Below, piece by piece: positions 22,296-34,707 of a stretch of 64,000 bases of DNA. The position numbers and the translations under genes were made by a program. The notes under the pieces are model-generated. The model was given only the letters and a program-made list of their open reading frames with translations. It was not told the origin of the DNA and searched no databases. Every line of letters starts with the position of its first letter. Position 1 is the stretch's first letter. The stretch lies in the NCBI GenBank assembly GCA_040755395.1, contig JBFMAX010000002.1, positions 186,001 to 250,000 of the forward strand, written 5' to 3'. The stretch is from Nitrospirota bacterium (GTDB taxonomy: Bacteria > Nitrospirota > Nitrospiria > Nitrospirales > Nitrospiraceae).

Positions 22296-25200
22296 ATGCA
22301 GCTTGTTATGAGCGCTGCCATCCCTGAGACTCCGCCGCCGCGGTTTACGGCCCAGGAAGCTCGCGTGATCGCGCGCGAGCGCTTCGGCGTGAGCGCGACC
22401 CCTATCGCCCTGCCCAGCGAACGTGATCAGAACTTTTTGCTGGAGACCGAAACCGGGCCGGCGTTCGTGCTCAAGATCGCAAACGCCGCCGAAGCACGGG
22501 CGGTCCTCGAGGCGCAGCAGGCGGCGTTGGAGTTTCTGGCGGAGAAGGCGCCGGCTCTGCGCTGTCCGCGGGTGCAACGGACCACGACGGGCGAGACGAT
22601 CACGGTTGTACAATCGTCCGACGGGACTTCGCACTTCGTTCGACTGGCGACCTATCTGCCCGGCCATCTGCTGGTGGAGGCCGCCCCGCATTCGCCCGAA
22701 CTGCTGCGGAGTCTGGGCGCCTTCTTCGGCCGACTGGACCGGATCCTGACGGGCTTTACCCATCCGGCGCTCAAGCGCACGCATCTCTGGGATCTCCGAC
22801 GCGCTGGGGCTGTCGTAGCCGAGCACGCGTCCTACATTGCTGATGGGTCGCGCCGCGCCCTGGTCGAGCGCTTCGTGGCGCGGTTCCGTGAGTGCGTCGA
22901 ACCGGTGCTGCCGGATCTGCGGGTCAGCGTCATTCATCACGACGGCAACGACTACAACATCCTCGTTACCGGCATCGAGACCGGGGGCGAGGTCACCGGC
23001 CTCCTCGATTTCGGCGACCTGATCGAGTCGTGCACGGTCTTCGAGCCGGCCGTCTGTGCGGCCTATACGATCCTCGGCAAGCCGGATCCGGTGTATGCGG
23101 CGGCGCAAGTCATCGGCGGATATCATACCGCCTTTCCGCTGACCGACCAGGAACTGGGGCTGCTCTACGATCTGGTCGCCGTGCGCCTCTGCACGAGCCT
23201 GGCGCTGGCATCGTACCGGAAGATGCGGTTCCCCGAAAACGCCTACCTGACCGTCTCGGAAACGCCGGCGTGGGCGGCACTGGAACGGCTGGCCGGGATC
23301 AGCCCGCGGCTCTTCCAGTATGCGGTGCGGGACGCCTGCGGCCTGCCCGCCTGCCCGCGGACCGTTACGGTGGTGCGATGGCTGGAGACGAACGCGGAGA
23401 CCTTCGCCCCGGTGGTCGAACCGGATCTCCGCAAGGGCGACTACACGGTCGTGGACTTGGCTGCCGGATCCCCCGACTTCGCCGAGATCGGGGATCTGAC
23501 GGATACGCCGCGGTGGACCGATGCCATCTTCGGGCGGATGACGGCCGCGGGTGTCGGCGCCGGCATAGGACGCTACGGCGAATCCCGGCGGAGCTACACG
23601 AGCGCGGCCTATCGGCCGGCCGGGACCGAAGTCGAGGCGTGGCGCACCGTGCACCTCGGCGTAGACGTGTTTCTCGCGCCCGGCTCGCCCGTGTTCGCCC
23701 CGCTGGACGGGACGGTCCACAGTGTCGCCGACAACACGCAACCGCAAGACTATGGGCCGACGATCATCCTGCGACACGCCGCGCCGGGCGCGGGCGAGTT
23801 CTTTACCTTGTACGGCCACTTGAGCCGGGCGTCGCTCGAGGGGCTCGCGCCCGGCCGACGGATCGCCAAAGGCGAACGAATCGGGTGGATCGGCGACTCA
23901 TCCGCCAACGGCAATTGGCCGCCGCACGTGCATGTTCAGCTTATCGTGGACCTGCTCGATCAGGCCGGCAACTTCCCCGGTGTCTGCGCCGCGCGCGACC
24001 GCCGGCTCTGGCAGAGTCTCTGCCCGGATCCCAACCTGGTACTGCGGATTCCCGATCTGCCGCCGCCGGACTCCGGGCGGAGCATCGGGGCGCTCGTTGA
24101 CGCGCGGCGGCGCCGTCTCGGCCCGAACCTGAGCCTCAGCTACCGGCGTCCGCTCAAGCTCGTCCAGGGGTGGAAGCAGTATCTTTATGACCACCTGGGT
24201 CGCGAATACCTCGACTGCGCGAACAATGTGGCGCACGTGGGGCATGGCCATCCGGCGGTGGTCCGGGCGGCGGCGCGGCAGATGGCCCTGCTTAATACGA
24301 ACACGCGCTACCTGCACGATCTGCTGGTGGAGTACGGGGAGCGTTTGTGCGCAACCCTGCCGGAGCCGCTGCGCGTCTGCTATTTTGTCTGCTCCGGCAG
24401 CGAAGCGAACGAGCTGGCGTTACGCCTGGCGCGAGCCCACACGCGGGGCACCGACGTGATCGTGCTGGAAGATGCCTACCACGGCAATACCACGTCGCTC
24501 GTGGACATCAGCCCCTACAAGTTCAACGGTCCCGGCGGCGCAGGCGCGCCGTCGCACGTCCACACGGTGCCGATGCCGGATGTCTATCGGGGACCCTACC
24601 GAGCCGGCCCGGATGCCGGCAAACAGTACGCCGCGCATGTGCGGGCGTCCCTGGAGCGGATCAAGCGGGGAAACCGGCGCCTCGCGGCGTTCGTCTGTGA
24701 GTCGCTGCCGAGTTGCGGCGGGCAGATCGTCCCGCCCTCCGGCTATCTGCAGGAAGCCTATCGCTTCGTCCGAAAGGCCGGCGGGGTCTGCATTGCCGAC
24801 GAGATCCAGGTCGGGTTCGGGCGGGTCGGCTCGCACTTCTGGGGCTTTCAACTGCAAGGCGTCGTGCCCGACATCGTGACCCTGGGCAAGCCGATCGGCA
24901 ACGGCCATCCGATCGGCGCGGTGGTGACGACAGCGGAGATCGCGGCCTCGTTCGCCAACGGGATGGAATATTTCAACACGTTCGGCGGCAACCCTGTGTC
25001 CTGCGCCGTGGGATTGGCAGTATTGGATGTGATCGCGCGGGAAGGATTACAGGAACACGCGCGGTCCGTCGGGGCCTCGCTGAAGGAAGGGCTGGCCGCG
25101 TTGATGGCCCGGCACGCGTTGGTCGGGGATGTCCGGGGCGAGGGGCTGTTTCTGGGCGTCGAGTTCGTCCGTGACCGGGACACTCGTGAGCCGGCCGGTC

Positions 25201-25391
25201 CGGAAACGGCGTACATTGCGGAGCGGCTGAAGGACCTGGGAGTGCTGACCGGCACCGACGGGCCGTTCCGCAACGTGCTGAAGATCAAACCCCCGATGGT
25301 CTTGACGATTGCGGATGCCGATCGACTGATTACCTGCCTTGACCGGGTCCTGGCCGAGCCGCGGCTCGGGCTCCTCCGCAGACCGCTCTAA
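22296..25391 (+). CDS. fused APH kinase - M23 peptidase - class III aminotransferase
   Basis: A 1031-residue protein has three domains. Residues about 20-330 are an APH/choline-kinase fold with [10 protein letters not shown] (catalytic Asp D216, Asn D+5) and a DFG-like LLDFGD. Residues about 430-590 are an M23 lysostaphin-like domain with all zinc residues: HLGVD (H453, D457) and HVH (H544, H546). Residues about 600-1020 are a class III PLP aminotransferase with PLP lysine K865 in [11 protein letters not shown]. Vertebrate hydroxylysine kinase and its phospholyase are separate APH and class III proteins, so the fusion might phosphorylate an amino alcohol and then eliminate phosphate. The M23 role is unclear. 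It has no signal peptide and is monocistronic; GGAGG precedes the ATG. Confidence 0.88.
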   Translation: MQLVMSAAIPETPPPRFTAQEARVIARERFGVSATPIALPSERDQNFLLETETGPAFVLKIANAAEARAVLEAQQAALEFLAEKAPALRCPRVQRTTTGETITVVQSSDGTSHFVRLATYLPGHLLVEAAPHSPELLRSLGAFFGRLDRILTGFTHPALKRTHLWDLRRAGAVVAEHASYIADGSRRALVERFVARFRECVEPVLPDLRVSVIHHDGNDYNILVTGIETGGEVTGLLDFGDLIESCTVFEPAVCAAYTILGKPDPVYAAAQVIGGYHTAFPLTDQELGLLYDLVAVRLCTSLALASYRKMRFPENAYLTVSETPAWAALERLAGISPRLFQYAVRDACGLPACPRTVTVVRWLETNAETFAPVVEPDLRKGDYTVVDLAAGSPDFAEIGDLTDTPRWTDAIFGRMTAAGVGAGIGRYGESRRSYTSAAYRPAGTEVEAWRTVHLGVDVFLAPGSPVFAPLDGTVHSVADNTQPQDYGPTIILRHAAPGAGEFFTLYGHLSRASLEGLAPGRRIAKGERIGWIGDSSANGNWPPHVHVQLIVDLLDQAGNFPGVCAARDRRLWQSLCPDPNLVLRIPDLPPPDSGRSIGALVDARRRRLGPNLSLSYRRPLKLVQGWKQYLYDHLGREYLDCANNVAHVGHGHPAVVRAAARQMALLNTNTRYLHDLLVEYGERLCATLPEPLRVCYFVCSGSEANELALRLARAHTRGTDVIVLEDAYHGNTTSLVDISPYKFNGPGGAGAPSHVHTVPMPDVYRGPYRAGPDAGKQYAAHVRASLERIKRGNRRLAAFVCESLPSCGGQIVPPSGYLQEAYRFVRKAGGVCIADEIQVGFGRVGSHFWGFQLQGVVPDIVTLGKPIGNGHPIGAVVTTAEIAASFANGMEYFNTFGGNPVSCAVGLAVLDVIAREGLQEHARSVGASLKEGLAALMARHALVGDVRGEGLFLGVEFVRDRDTREPAGPETAYIAERLKDLGVLTGTDGPFRNVLKIKPPMVLTIADADRLITCLDRVLAEPRLGLLRRPL

Positions 25392-25414
25392 CCGCGCGAC
25401 GCCGCCCGACGTGC

Positions 25415-26149
25415 TCAGGAAAAGATCCAGTCCCAGAGCGACGAGAACCAGTTCAGAATGGACGACAGCCAGGACTCATCGGCTTCCGCCGGGGGCGGCT
25501 GCGGTTGAGCCGGTGGCGCCGGCTGTGCGGAAGGTTGGACTTGAGGAGGCGGCTGCGGCGGGGGCGAGGGCGCTACGGCGACCGTTTCCGGTGGCGGGGT
25601 CGCGGCCGGCGGAGCTGTCGCGGCAGGTCCTGGGCCAGAGCTCAGATCAGGCTGCGGGGGCGTTTGCGCCGGAGTCGGCTCGGAAGCAGGCTCCGGCGTT
25701 CTGAGTTCTTTCTGGTAGCGGGCGACGAGGGCCTGGAGGGCGCTGCGTTGTTTTTTCGCCTCGGTGACCTCCCGGACCAGCGCCCGGTGATCGTTCTGCA
25801 ACGCGGCGAGCTTCGCTTGGAGCGACGTCACCCTGGTCCGAAATTCGTGCTGGAAACGGTCGGCGGCATCTTTTTCGGCCTGGAGCTTCGCCAGGAGCTC
25901 TTTGAGTCGTCGGTCTTCCTGGTCGTTGAGCGCTTGCAACGCCTCCGCCTGCTGCGCCAACGCCTTGACCTCGGCTTGTGCGCGTTCCAGTTCGGCCTGG
26001 AATCTGTCGCGTTCCGCCGTCGCCAGTTCGTAGGTGCTTTGTGTCACGCATCCAACCGTTGTGAAAAGCAGGCTGCAGAGCAGTCCGGTGAGGACGTTCA
26101 GACCGCAGCAAGGAGCAAACGGGAATGCCTGCGCAGAACTCTTCGTCAT
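25415..26149 (-). CDS. coiled-coil lipoprotein with Pro-rich linker
   Basis: The 244-residue protein has a lipobox (FTTVGC) at about residue 30. A long charged coiled coil follows (about 35-160; runs such as ERDRFQAELERAQAEV). A proline/alanine/glutamine-rich linker of about 60 residues precedes a hydrophobic C-terminal end (SWLSSILNWFSSLWDWIF). The ATG at 26149 has ACGAGG upstream and gives the signal peptide. It is presumably an envelope lipoprotein whose aromatic tail touches a membrane. The coiled part resembles other lipoproteins of this genome. It is convergent with the three-domain enzyme gene. Confidence 0.75.
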   Translation of the reverse strand: MTKSSAQAFPFAPCCGLNVLTGLLCSLLFTTVGCVTQSTYELATAERDRFQAELERAQAEVKALAQQAEALQALNDQEDRRLKELLAKLQAEKDAADRFQHEFRTRVTSLQAKLAALQNDHRALVREVTEAKKQRSALQALVARYQKELRTPEPASEPTPAQTPPQPDLSSGPGPAATAPPAATPPPETVAVAPSPPPQPPPQVQPSAQPAPPAQPQPPPAEADESWLSSILNWFSSLWDWIFS

Positions 26150-26395
26150 GTCAGTCCTCGTCTTTTCGATCATCGGCACCCTCGTGGACCGCGTCCTTTC
26201 TCCGCATGACCACACATCCGCTTCGCCATGCTCCGTGATCCGCCACCGGCTGGGTTCCACCTCGCATGCCGGCTGGAGGACCAACCATAACCGCGCCGGG
26301 AACTGCTTACGTGAAGGTTCGAATCACCGGCGAGGATATGCCGTGATCACGCAGAAGTCAACGAACGGCTGAAACGGCGCGGGATGTGAGAGCGA

Positions 26396-27118
26396 TTACC
26401 TGGTCGCGGGATCGGCGCCTAGCACCAAGCGATGCATGCCGAGCCAGAGACCGTGCCATTTCTCCATCGCCATCAGCGCGGCCGCGCGAATCGTTTCGCG
26501 GTGCTCCTCCAGCTCCGCGTACCCGGCCAGGGCGGCGCGGAGCCAGTCGCCGTGCTGCAGTTCCTCGAAAAGATGGGTTTCGAAAAACTTGATGTCCCGC
26601 AGCGAGAGCTGGGGAAAGGCGAGCAGGCCGCTGTAGAGATAGCGATAGGTGAGGCCGGCCGTCGTCTCGATGCCGAACGAGGCGCCCAACGCCGACGGCA
26701 TGTCGCCGTGCAGGAACATCTCACCGACGCGGTCAATATACTCCTGCGCCTCCGGGCACAGCCGTTCCTGCGCGAGGACTTGGCGATCGATGCCCAAGCG
26801 ATCGGTCAAGCGCAGCATCTGCGCGGCATGAACGTCCTCCGGCACCCCGTTTCCGTATTCCGAAAAGAGCACCCGCGCCAATTCCAGCCCGATCGTTTCG
26901 TCCTTGTCCGACAGGTTGTAGAGCAGGCCGATCAGAATCTTGCGGAATTGAATCCCGAACCGGTACCACTGGCGGACGAACCGCCGAAGTTGCGCCTCCG
27001 TGACGCCGCGCTGGAACGCTCGGAAGAACGGATTCGTGTGGGCGGGATGGGCTTGTAGCTCTCGCTCCAATGCGTCAAGGAAGGCCGAACCGGACCGATG
27101 CGTCACGGAGTGCGACAT
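26396..27118 (-). CDS. TenA/CADD-like di-metal oxidase-family protein
   Basis: The 240-residue soluble helical protein of the heme-oxygenase-like fold has six likely metal ligands at E87, H97, E151, H182, E186 and H189. Their spacing (THLFEELQHGDW) closely follows the Glu/His/Glu/His/Asp/His set of Chlamydia CADD. CADD and homologues in ammonia oxidisers replace PabABC in making 4-aminobenzoate. It could thus be a self-sacrificing pABA synthase or another iron-dependent oxidase (PqqC/TenA group). The start at 27118 has AAGGAG upstream. No folate or PQQ genes are adjacent, so the job is not proven. Confidence 0.65.
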   Translation of the reverse strand: MSHSVTHRSGSAFLDALERELQAHPAHTNPFFRAFQRGVTEAQLRRFVRQWYRFGIQFRKILIGLLYNLSDKDETIGLELARVLFSEYGNGVPEDVHAAQMLRLTDRLGIDRQVLAQERLCPEAQEYIDRVGEMFLHGDMPSALGASFGIETTAGLTYRYLYSGLLAFPQLSLRDIKFFETHLFEELQHGDWLRAALAGYAELEEHRETIRAAALMAMEKWHGLWLGMHRLVLGADPATR

Positions 27119-27142
27119 GGTTTCTGGTTCCTGCTCCTTAAG

Positions 27143-27232
27143 AACAGCTATCAGCCACCAGCCATTAGCCGCCGGCTTCACCCTCACCCGCCCCTCCCCC
27201 TTCAAGGGGGAGGGTCTCGGGGAGGGGGGTTA
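27143..27232. repeat. AGCCATTAGCC tandem units plus CCCTCACCC / GGGGGAG palindrome
   Basis: The 268-base spacer upstream of the CADD-like gene has short AGCTATCAGCC-ACCAGCC-ATTAGCC units (27147-27172). A strong palindrome CTCCCCC-TTCA-AGGGGGAG lies near 27194-27214. Both types recur at 28269-28362. Confidence 0.6.
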
Positions 27233-27386
27233 CATCCTGCACAGGTAAGCCGCCGGCTCATCACGACCGGAAGGGGATCTTTCCCGCCGCGTCAATGGCG
27301 CCGATCAGCGGACAGTTGCGGGCAGAGACGCCACGCGTGACCGCTTGCCTCGCCGCTCGGAGGAAGAGAGCCTAGCGCGTACCCCC

Positions 27387-27848
27387 TCAGGCCGCTCGGC
27401 GTGCCGCCCCGGCTGTGCCCGGCAGCGGTTCTTGATACAACCAGGCACCCGCTACGGTGGCGGCCACCATTTCAATCAATCCGATCAGCATGGCGACGGA
27501 CACCAGGCCGGCAGGGAACAAGCCCATGGGCATCCACGTGAGCGTCGGCAGGCAGTAGCCCAGCAACCAGACGGCGGCGCCTGCGTACAAGGCCGTGACC
27601 GGGCCGGCTCCGTACCGCGGCCGAATGGACGCGTAGAACCAGACCGCAAGAATCCCGTACACCAACCCCAGCAGCACATAGAACAAACTTCTGGCCGGGT
27701 TCTCTTGGACGGGTTTTCCCAGGGCCTGCATGGCGTCGCGCCACTCCGAGCCCAGCAGCACTCCGTTGATCAGCCACTGGACCACGTCGATGATCAGCCC
27801 GGCGACCAGGCCCCCCAAGAGAAGGCGATTCCAATTGATCTCTTTCAT
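27387..27848 (-). CDS. four-helix integral membrane protein of unknown function
   Basis: The 153-residue protein has four hydrophobic helices (LLLGGLVAGLIIDVVQWL, FYVLLGLVYGILAVWFY, ALYAGAAVWLLGYCLPTL, GLVSVAMLIGLIEMVAAT). The start KEINWNRLLLGGL resembles small inner-membrane proteins with a conserved WNR near the first helix. AAAGGAGG precedes the ATG. It stands in a group with the CADD-like, GYD and ferritin-like genes, but no shared operon is seen. It has no known family. Confidence 0.6.
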   Translation of the reverse strand: MKEINWNRLLLGGLVAGLIIDVVQWLINGVLLGSEWRDAMQALGKPVQENPARSLFYVLLGLVYGILAVWFYASIRPRYGAGPVTALYAGAAVWLLGYCLPTLTWMPMGLFPAGLVSVAMLIGLIEMVAATVAGAWLYQEPLPGTAGAARRAA

Positions 27849-27953
27849 GGCCGTCCTCCTTTCCTCACTTGTGTGGCGACGCGCCCATCCAGATGTTCTT
27901 GGCGCGTCGAGAAGCACCGTCATGCGAGTCTTGTTCGATTTCGGACGATCACC

Positions 27954-28250
27954 TCACACTTCTTTGGCGAGTTGGACATAGCGGTGATAGGGAAGCAGCG
28001 TCCAGGTTTCCGCGGACAGCGCGCCCAGCGACAGGCTGATCATCGCCACCTTCGCGGCTTCCTCTTCGTTCGCCGCCTCGTAAAGGTCCAGGAAGTCGTG
28101 CGGCCCCAGCACTAAGTAATGGGAGAGCCACTTGACGCCGGGGCACTTCACCTTGACCTGATTCATCCACTGTTTCCCGTGTTCTTCCCGGAATTTGGGA
28201 TCACGCGCCTCGTCCGGCGCCAGCTTGGTGAGTAACGCAAAGGTCGGCAT
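27954..28250 (-). CDS. GYD-domain protein
   Basis: The 98-residue protein is of the GYD family: it begins PTFALLTKLAPDEARDP and has a conserved middle VKWLSHYLVLGPHDFLDLYEAANEE then an AKVAMISLSLGAL core. GYD proteins are small alpha+beta folds often near stress or electron-transport genes; no activity is established. GGAGGACGCC precedes the ATG. Monocistronic. Confidence 0.75.
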   Translation of the reverse strand: MPTFALLTKLAPDEARDPKFREEHGKQWMNQVKVKCPGVKWLSHYLVLGPHDFLDLYEAANEEEAAKVAMISLSLGALSAETWTLLPYHRYVQLAKEV

Positions 28251-28552
28251 GGCGTCCTCCCTGCTCAGAACACAGCCGTCAGCGGTCGGCCATCAGCCGT
28301 CAGTTCCCCTCATGACTCTCCTCTCCCACTCCCAGGGGGAGGATTAAGGTGAGGGGGTGAGCGCTTCAGCGAAAGCAAATAAAGAACAGCGCTAGCTGGT
28401 GGTTTTCTTTCTTGCTTCAGGGAACGGTACGAGTATGCTACGCCGGATCGCTGCGGAAGCCAAGAGGCGCATGCTGTGGACCGTGTCGGCGGCGGCCTGA
28501 CGGGCAAACGGGAAGGTTGGTTCCGACCGCTCGGTTCAGCTAGACTGGCCCT
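28251..28552. repeat. spacer with AGCCGTCAGC tandem units and CTCCC/GGGAG palindrome
   Basis: The 302-base region between divergent GYD and ferritin-like genes holds short AGCCGTCAGCGG units (28269-28305) and a CTCTCCCACTCCCAGGGGGAGG palindrome within 28308-28362, both kin to 27143-27232. No gene seen. Confidence 0.55.
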
Positions 28553-29140
28553 ATGTCCCTTGTGCTTCCTCAGTCCTGTGAACGCGCGCTACTGGAACGC
28601 TTCCTCAGAGCCGAGGCCATGGCTCTCCGGTCGGTCCGATCCGCGCAGGCCCAGGCTGTGCCGCCGCATGTGCTGGCGTTCCTGCGGCGGCACGAGGAGG
28701 ATGAACAGGCGCACCTCCGACGGTTCGAAGCGCTGTTGGGTACGTCGTCGTGGGACCGGATGGCGCCGCCGCAGGTGCCGAGCCAATGGTGGGCGTTGGC
28801 GGTGCATCTCTATGGATACGAAGCGCTGGGACTGGAGTTCGCTAAGCTCCTGGCCGGTGTCCGTCCGGATTTAGCGTCGATTCTGGCGGACGAGGAAACG
28901 CACGTCGGGTTTTTTGAGCGGGAGATCCGTGCCATCCTGGCCGGCGGGGGCGGGGTGGCGACGGGCGCTCGCCTGGCCGCTCGGGCGTGGTGGAAGCGGC
29001 TGCCGCGGACGGTGGACCGCTATCTGGGAGACGAGAGCCTGGCCCCGTTTCGGGCCGATCTCCGCCGCGTGATTCTCCATTCCATCGAACGGCGTTTTGT
29101 TGCGCTCGGATTGCTGGCAGGGTCCTTCGAGTGGTCCTGA
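28553..29140 (+). CDS. ferritin-like helical protein
   Basis: The 195-residue protein has the ferritin-like four-helix pattern with carboxylate/His sets: RRHEEDEQAHLRRFE in helix 2 and ILADEETHVGFFERE in helix 4. Helices 1 and 3 carry Glu (LRAEAMALRSV, GYEALGLEF). This makes a di-iron site likely, although a catalytic role is not assigned; relatives include COQ7-like and rubrerythrin-like proteins. It has no signal peptide and a weak ribosome site. It is convergent with accA. Confidence 0.7.
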   Translation: MSLVLPQSCERALLERFLRAEAMALRSVRSAQAQAVPPHVLAFLRRHEEDEQAHLRRFEALLGTSSWDRMAPPQVPSQWWALAVHLYGYEALGLEFAKLLAGVRPDLASILADEETHVGFFEREIRAILAGGGGVATGARLAARAWWKRLPRTVDRYLGDESLAPFRADLRRVILHSIERRFVALGLLAGSFEWS

Positions 29141-29161
29141 GACAGAGACGGTACGATCGAA

Positions 29162-30130
29162 CTACGCGCTCGCCGGCGTGAGTCCGCTCACCGCGCCCAT
29201 CTTGCGATATTTCTGTTCTCGTTGGGCCAGAAGCTGATCGACGGGGATCGTCTCGAGTTCGCTGAGGCAGGCGGTGAGGGCTTTGGCGATACGGTCGGCG
29301 ACGAAGCGGGGGTCCCGATGGGCGCCGCCCAGCGGTTCCGGAACGATGCCGTCGATCACGCCCAGTTGCATCAGATCGGCGGCCGTCATCTTCAAGGCGG
29401 CGGCCGCATCGGGCACCTTGGCCGGATCGTCCCACAGGATGGCCGCGCAGCCTTCCGGCGAGATCACCGAATAGACGGCGTGCTCCAGCATCAGCACCCG
29501 GTCGGCGACGCCGAGCGCCAACGCTCCGCCGCTCCCGCCTTCGCCGATGACGATGGAGACGATCGGGACCGCCAGTCGCGACATCACGTACAGGTTTCGG
29601 GCGATGGCCTCGGCCTGGCCCCGTTCCTCGGCCCCGATCCCGGGATAGGCGCCGGGCGTGTCGATGAACGTGACGATCGGGCGCCCGAATTTCCCGGCCA
29701 TCTTCATCAGACGCAACGCCTTCCGATAGCCCTCCGGGTTCGGCATCCCGAAATTGCGCTGCATCCGTTCTTTCAGCGTCTTGCCCTTCTGGTGTCCGAT
29801 GACCATGACGGAACGGCCGTTGAACCGCGCGAAGCCGCCCACGATGGCGCGGTCGTCGCCGAAGAGCCGGTCGCCGTGGAATTCCACGAATTCCCGGCAG
29901 AGGTCGTTCACATAGTCGAGGGTGGTCGGGCGCTGGGGATGGCGGGCGAGCTGGGTCCGCTGCCAGGGGGTGAGATGGCCGTACAGCTCGTGCTCGACCT
30001 GGGCCAGCTTGGCCCGGAGTTTGCGGACCTCTTCCTGCGTCGAGGACTTCGGCCCGTTGGCCGCGGCCAGCTTTTCGATCCGTTCTTCGATCTCGCGGAT
30101 CGGCTTTTCAAATTCGAGATAGTCTCTCAT
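29162..30130 (-). CDS. accA: acetyl-CoA carboxylase carboxyltransferase subunit alpha
   Basis: The 322-residue protein is the expected AccA length. Its N-terminal helical part (LEFEKPIREIEERIEKL) is followed by the biotin carboxyltransferase core: GDRLFGDDRAIVGG, IGHQKGKTLKER, FIDTPGAYPGIGAEERGQ and IGEGGSGGALALGVADRV. It pairs with AccD to move carboxyl from biotin to acetyl-CoA, the first step of fatty acid synthesis. accD is not in the window. It lies directly downstream of dnaE on the same strand, 47 bases apart, and the two are probably cotranscribed. Confidence 0.97.
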   Translation of the reverse strand: MRDYLEFEKPIREIEERIEKLAAANGPKSSTQEEVRKLRAKLAQVEHELYGHLTPWQRTQLARHPQRPTTLDYVNDLCREFVEFHGDRLFGDDRAIVGGFARFNGRSVMVIGHQKGKTLKERMQRNFGMPNPEGYRKALRLMKMAGKFGRPIVTFIDTPGAYPGIGAEERGQAEAIARNLYVMSRLAVPIVSIVIGEGGSGGALALGVADRVLMLEHAVYSVISPEGCAAILWDDPAKVPDAAAALKMTAADLMQLGVIDGIVPEPLGGAHRDPRFVADRIAKALTACLSELETIPVDQLLAQREQKYRKMGAVSGLTPASA

Positions 30131-30177
30131 AGGCCCTCGGGGGATTTGAGAAGGATCACTGAGGGCAAGAAGCCTGC

Positions 30178-33633
<3,456 letters not shown>

Positions 33634-33704
33634 GGGGTGACTCAGCGGCGGATTCTAGTCGGGAGGGTGGGGGATGTCAAATTGAGGGGAAGGGGGATAA
33701 GAAA

Positions 33705-33807
33705 CTTGCGGGTCCTGTCGCTGACCAGCCCAGCCGTGCTCGCACCCCGCCCGGTGTAGGGACCCCGCTGCGCGCAGCTGAGCGCCCTGGTCAGCGCCAC
33801 CCGCAAG
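33705..33807. repeat. long hairpin repeat element, copy 2
   Basis: Shorter copy of the element at 20156-20314. Its arms CTTGCGGGT (33705-33713) with ACCCGCAAG (33799-33807), and CGCTGACC (33719-33726) with GGTCAGCG (33789-33796), pair perfectly. The core GGACCCCGCTGCGCGC is shared. It is in the region upstream of dnaE. Confidence 0.75.
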
Positions 33808-33870
33808 TCGCAGAACACGCCGACGCCTTCAGTTTGATGGAGAGGTGGAGGATGCCCCGTGTACTCTCTG

Positions 33871-34038
33871 GGGAAAAGGAAAAGGGGTCGGGGAAAAGGA
33901 AAAGGGGTCGGGAGTCGTTTCGTTACGTATGACATGATAGGCGAGAGCACCAGCGGCCACGCGGGGACGACAGCGCCCGGATGCGCTCCTACGGGAATCG
34001 CGGACCTTCTGTCAAGAATCGACTCCCGACCCCTTTTC
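33871..34038. repeat. two tandem 20-bp copies plus 19-bp inverted copy
   Basis: GGGAAAAGGAAAAGGGGTCG occurs twice in tandem (33871-33890, 33891-33910). GAAAAGGGGTCGGGAGTCG (33899-33917) is repeated as its exact reverse complement at 34020-34038, 102 bases away. The inverted copy runs into the last codons of the PIN toxin gene. Confidence 0.8.
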
Positions 34039-34446
34039 TTGCTCGTTACCCGTAAGAAGCTCGAGGAAGTCGGTCAACCGGATCAGCCGCACACCTTTGT
34101 AAGTCCCAAGTATCAGGAGATGCCGATCGCCTGTGACAATGGAGTCCGCATGGGCGTGAACCGCGCACTCGAGGATGCGATTGTCGGGTTCATCTTCTAC
34201 GACACGGAGACGGGAAGTGGTCCTGACGACGATGGCCACGCGGCTGATCGCTTGCACGAATTCCCGCGTCTTCTCCTCCGCCCAGTCGAACTTGCTCTGG
34301 AGGACCGTCGCCGTCTCGGTGAGGATCGGGACTGAAGTGAAGAGTTCGAATCTTCCGCGGAGGGCGCCGAGGTAGGCTTCTTCCGCCCGGCCGCCGGGAA
34401 TCCCCAAGGCTGACACATAGATGTTCGTGTCGAAGACGACGCGCAC
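34012..34446 (-). CDS. PIN-domain toxin (putative RNase)
   Basis: The 144-residue protein has the PIN pattern: VVFDTNIYVSAL with the first Asp (D5), a middle Glu (LTETATVL), then EDEPDNRILECA and ADSIVTGDRHLL with the later aspartates. PIN toxins are Mg-dependent RNases of type II systems. The start is 2 bases after the stop of the small ribbon-helix-helix gene, so this is the toxin half of a TA operon. The last residues (EKGSGVDS) are encoded by a copy of the 19-bp repeat, suggesting that the original C-terminus was changed by repeat insertion. Confidence 0.85.
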   Translation of the reverse strand: MRVVFDTNIYVSALGIPGGRAEEAYLGALRGRFELFTSVPILTETATVLQSKFDWAEEKTREFVQAISRVAIVVRTTSRLRVVEDEPDNRILECAVHAHADSIVTGDRHLLILGTYKGVRLIRLTDFLELLTGNEQEKGSGVDS

Positions 34447-34448
34447 GG

Positions 34449-34694
34449 TCAGCGGTCCTGGAAGACCAGGGCTTCGACATCGGCTTCCGTCAGCACCCCT
34501 TTCTTGCGCGCCTGTCTGGCACCATAGCGCTGAAGTGCGAGAAACTCCTCCTCCCGCCGGCGCTGCTCGTACACGGAGACCATCTCACGGAAGAGCTGGC
34601 TCTTGTTCTTCGCCTCAGCCTTGGCCAGCTTCTCGAACTTGGTCGCCAACTCGGAGGGGACCGAGACTGTGAGTGGCACGCGTCCACGCTTCAT
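34449..34694 (-). CDS. ribbon-helix-helix antitoxin
   Basis: The 81-residue protein has an RHH (CopG/MetJ-like) N-terminus: VPLTVSVPSELATKFEKLAKAEAKNKSQLFREMVSVY. A helical tail follows that should wrap the PIN partner. The start at 34694 has GAGGAGGAG upstream. It precedes the PIN gene with 2 bases between, the usual antitoxin-first order. The promoter and an overlapping palindrome just upstream fit autorepression. Confidence 0.85.
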   Translation of the reverse strand: MKRGRVPLTVSVPSELATKFEKLAKAEAKNKSQLFREMVSVYEQRRREEEFLALQRYGARQARKKGVLTEADVEALVFQDR

Positions 34695-34707
34695 TTTCTC
34701 CTCCTCA

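Noticed and set aside
22019-22327. 102-codon plus-strand frame in the spacer before the fusion enzyme
   Set aside because: No ribosome site or family pattern, and it overlaps the well supported start and ribosome site of the fusion gene.
22230-23819. 529-codon open frame opposite the triple-domain enzyme
   Set aside because: Long antisense frames are common opposite high-GC genes. The opposite strand has clear APH and M23 motifs, while this frame is Arg/Gly/Gln-rich without a known pattern.
33871-33910. Tandem 20-bp repeat as a possible CRISPR array
   Set aside because: Only two adjacent copies with no spacers between, and no cas gene in the window.
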